This document shows positions 4,904-5,929 of a DNA stretch of 5,929 nucleotides, piece by piece. A program made the position numbers and the translations under genes. This DNA is from Nitrososphaerota archaeon. Lineage in GTDB: Archaea > Thermoproteota > Nitrososphaeria > Nitrososphaerales > Gagatemarchaeaceae. The stretch lies in the NCBI GenBank assembly GCA_003135575.1, contig PLCG01000086.1, positions 35,272 through 41,200 of the forward strand. The letters are read 5' to 3'. Position 1 is the first letter of the stretch. Each line of letters opens with the position of its first letter. The notes under the pieces were generated by a model. That model had not been told where the DNA came from, ran no database searches, and worked only from the letters and a program-made list of their open reading frames with translations.

Positions 4904-5656
4904 GTGCAACTTGGACAGGTGGCCCTGCCGGCTTTCAATTTGCACCCGGAAATATTGCTTCTAGTTCCGCATGGGTTAGTAGTGATTGGCTATTCGTTTC
5001 GGCGCCGAGGTGGGACTACACTTGGAAATCCCTGGCCGGCTAGGATACGGACTTCGAAGATTCTTCCGGCTGATATCGTGAAGGCTATAATGTTATCAGT
5101 CAGCGCTCCTTTCGCGGTCTCCCCACTGGGCGGAGGTTCGGCCTGCGCACGTGAACTGCCGTCGGGTTCGATTCTGAATCCTTCAGCTGGCACGGTCATG
5201 CTCCCCAACGGCAGCGTCGTGGCAATAGCAAAATTCCCCTGTTCCATGACAAGTGTGGTTTGGCAGACCACCGGAATTGCTGCGGTTGGACGATGCCAGC
5301 CTCTCGCATTGGTCGTTGTTGCCACCACAGTTCTGCTCTATTTCGTTGCAGGGAGAAGACCCATTCGTGATCTTGAGCCTCCTCTCGCGCTTCGATTGAT
5401 TAACGCCGCGTCTTGGAACGGGTACGGTGTATCCCCGTTCGTCCACGATTTCATCGATGCTCGAAGTCATATCCCAATCCCCATGTTTGACGGAGACGGC
5501 CTAGCAGGCTCGCTTGGATGCGAAATCGGTCCAAAAAAACACACAAGGGGGAGGGAATTAACTAAAGACGGGATTCGAACCCCGGGGGGTTCGATACCGA
5601 GATTCTGCATCAGCATCGGGTTCCATTGTATCGCCAGTTATGCTGCCTCGCCATAA
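4904..5656 (+). CDS. Doubtful 250-codon open frame, possible decayed membrane protein gene
   Basis: The frame starts at GTG 4904 (an internal ATG at 5089 is an alternative) and runs to TAA at 5654-5656. A gap this long without stops is unusual at roughly even GC, so some coding origin is likely, but the product is not convincing. Only residues about 85-150 look protein-like: a Gly/Ser/Val stretch (SAGTVMLPNGSVVAIAKF) recalling the secreted beta domains of archaeal surface proteins, then a TM-like segment LALVVVATTVLLYFVAG ended by RR. The first 60 codons and the last 60 have no family signal, and the final codons run through the opposite-strand gene start at 5626-5558 and its promoter. Two minus-strand frames also stay open here (5328-4990 and 5470-5183), the first in codon register with this one, so strand is uncertain. 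No TATA box or Shine-Dalgarno precedes 4904. Most likely a degraded gene or a shadow of one. Confidence 0.25.
   Translation: MQLGQVALPAFNLHPEILLLVPHGLVVIGYSFRRRGGTTLGNPWPARIRTSKILPADIVKAIMLSVSAPFAVSPLGGGSACARELPSGSILNPSAGTVMLPNGSVVAIAKFPCSMTSVVWQTTGIAAVGRCQPLALVVVATTVLLYFVAGRRPIRDLEPPLALRLINAASWNGYGVSPFVHDFIDARSHIPIPMFDGDGLAGSLGCEIGPKKHTRGRELTKDGIRTPGGSIPRFCISIGFHCIASYAASP
5558..5626 (-). pseudogene. Truncated paralogue of the left-edge gene start
   Basis: ATG at 5626-5624 opens 22 codons, MEPDADAESRYRTPRGSNPV plus FS, ending at TAA 5560-5558. The first 17 codons match the left-edge gene start: ME, an acidic/small variable patch, then ESR(F/Y)RTPRGS. Differences in the conserved block are silent or Phe/Tyr. 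The upstream region also matches, with TTTTTATG 25 nt before the ATG. Similarity across about 92 nt needs one 1-nt gap on each side and I estimate a little over half identity, so the copies are old. It stops five codons past the conserved block, so this is either a broken copy or a very short gene; the left-edge copy is cut by the window, so normal length is unknown. The family is not recognised. Confidence 0.4.
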
Positions 5657-5659
5657 AAA
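5652..5659 (-). promoter_or_regulatory. Box A of the truncated paralogue
   Basis: TTTTTATG on the minus strand, 25 nt before the ATG at 5626, is the same octamer and almost the same spacing as at 85-78. Retention of the promoter next to a truncated frame is notable. Confidence 0.42.
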
Positions 5660-5749
5660 CACCACTCTCCGGGACCTGAGTAGCAGCCCAACCTATGCCC
5701 ATGTGGGAGACCAATTGGATCGCCCTATGAGGCGCCGAGACAACTATGA

Positions 5750-5929
5750 TTGCGACATACATTAGCTCACCCCGACCCCCGCATCATCCCCTTCTACTCG
5801 TACAACGTCATCCCCGAGTGGTACAGGTACAGGATTCAGCAAAAGTACGGCCTCCCGATCGAGGCATGGGAAGCGAAGAACGGCAAGAAGCTCGAGAACG
5901 AGGTCAGGCTCATCGAGCTCTGCGGCGAT
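5750..5929 (+). CDS. 5' part of an unrecognised GC3-rich gene, cut by the window edge
   Basis: The frame is open from TTG 5750 to the window edge and from about 5768 reads like a genuine protein: HPDPRIIPFYSYNVIPEWYR, then YRIQQKYGLPIEAWEAKNGK and KLENEVRLIELCGD. It is rich in Tyr, Pro and Trp, then becomes a charged helix. Third positions are nearly all C or G, unlike the AT-richer region before it and like the gene at 653-126, suggesting host-type sequence resumes here. I do not recognise the family. The start is uncertain: TTG 5750 has no clear TATA or Shine-Dalgarno. ATG 5746 in another frame gives MIATYIS before running out of register, and C-runs around 5768-5780 could hide a one-base indel joining it. 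A 5'-truncated gene is also possible. Confidence 0.5.
   Translation, partial: MRHTLAHPDPRIIPFYSYNVIPEWYRYRIQQKYGLPIEAWEAKNGKKLENEVRLIELCGD

Noticed and set aside
1..5593. 20-bp near-identical direct repeats as attL/attR of an integrated element
   Set aside because: No integrase or replication gene lies between them, and the similarity extends over about 92 nt with divergence, better explained by paralogous gene starts.
5561..5600. tRNA T-arm-like sequence (GGTTCGAATCCC on the minus strand) suggesting a tRNA gene or tRNA-derived att site
   Set aside because: The T-stem pairs only three bases in tRNA register, no matching acceptor or D arm is found, and comparison with the left copy shows codon-style conservation of ESR(F/Y)RTPRGS instead.
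1..5929. CRISPR array, rRNA, transposase or a defence system
   Set aside because: No regularly spaced repeats, no conserved RNA-gene sequence and no nuclease, transposase or recombinase motifs were seen on either strand.

Overview
The window looks like an accessory, cell-surface-rich stretch of an archaeal genome, most likely a Nitrososphaerota (Thaumarchaeota) relative. Three things point there: the ribbon-helix-helix-type protein at 126-653, a wHTH-plus-two-helix membrane protein of a type I associate with that phylum at 3681-4122, and promoters with an AT-rich box A about 23-30 nt from the start codon, as expected for leaderless or near-leaderless archaeal transcripts. These assignments come from remembered family patterns; no search was run.

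Layout. The left edge (1-53, minus) is the first 17 codons of a gene leaving the window, behind its own TATA box. Next to it, also on the minus strand, is a 175-aa DNA-binding-type protein (126-653). It shares a nearly symmetric TATA element with a large divergent plus-strand gene (787-2493; an in-frame ATG also exists at 706). That gene encodes a secreted protein joining an ice-binding-like DUF3494 adhesion domain to a second cysteine-rich extracellular domain. A perfect 9-bp inverted repeat (722-758) lies between promoter and preferred start.

The middle (2494-4122) is visibly decayed. A minus-strand gene for a membrane-anchored Ser/Thr-rich surface protein (3061-3513 as an intact frame) lacks a canonical start before its membrane helix and appears frameshifted at its 3' end, its sequence probably continuing to 2846 in another frame. 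Divergent from it is a wHTH membrane regulator (3681-4122) split by a single-base frameshift in the DNA-binding domain. The roughly 100-bp region between them is rich in dyad symmetry, including a perfect 12-bp palindrome, and is a good operator candidate.

To the right, 4345-4755 encodes a small single-pass membrane protein with an extracytoplasmic helical part. The stretch 4756-5557 has only a weakly supported 250-codon frame (4904-5656) and competing antisense frames. At 5558-5626 (minus) is a 22-codon ORF whose promoter spacing and N-terminal peptide match the left-edge gene: two paralogous gene starts about 5.57 kb apart in the same orientation. The right edge carries the beginning of an unrecognised GC3-rich gene leaving the window.

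How the genes might work together is inference: a small surface-protein island (adhesin or ice-binding-like protein, Ser/Thr-rich membrane protein, anchored helical protein) with two DNA-binding proteins that could control it, undergoing gene decay. I found no CRISPR array, rRNA, convincing tRNA, transposase or complete mobile element.
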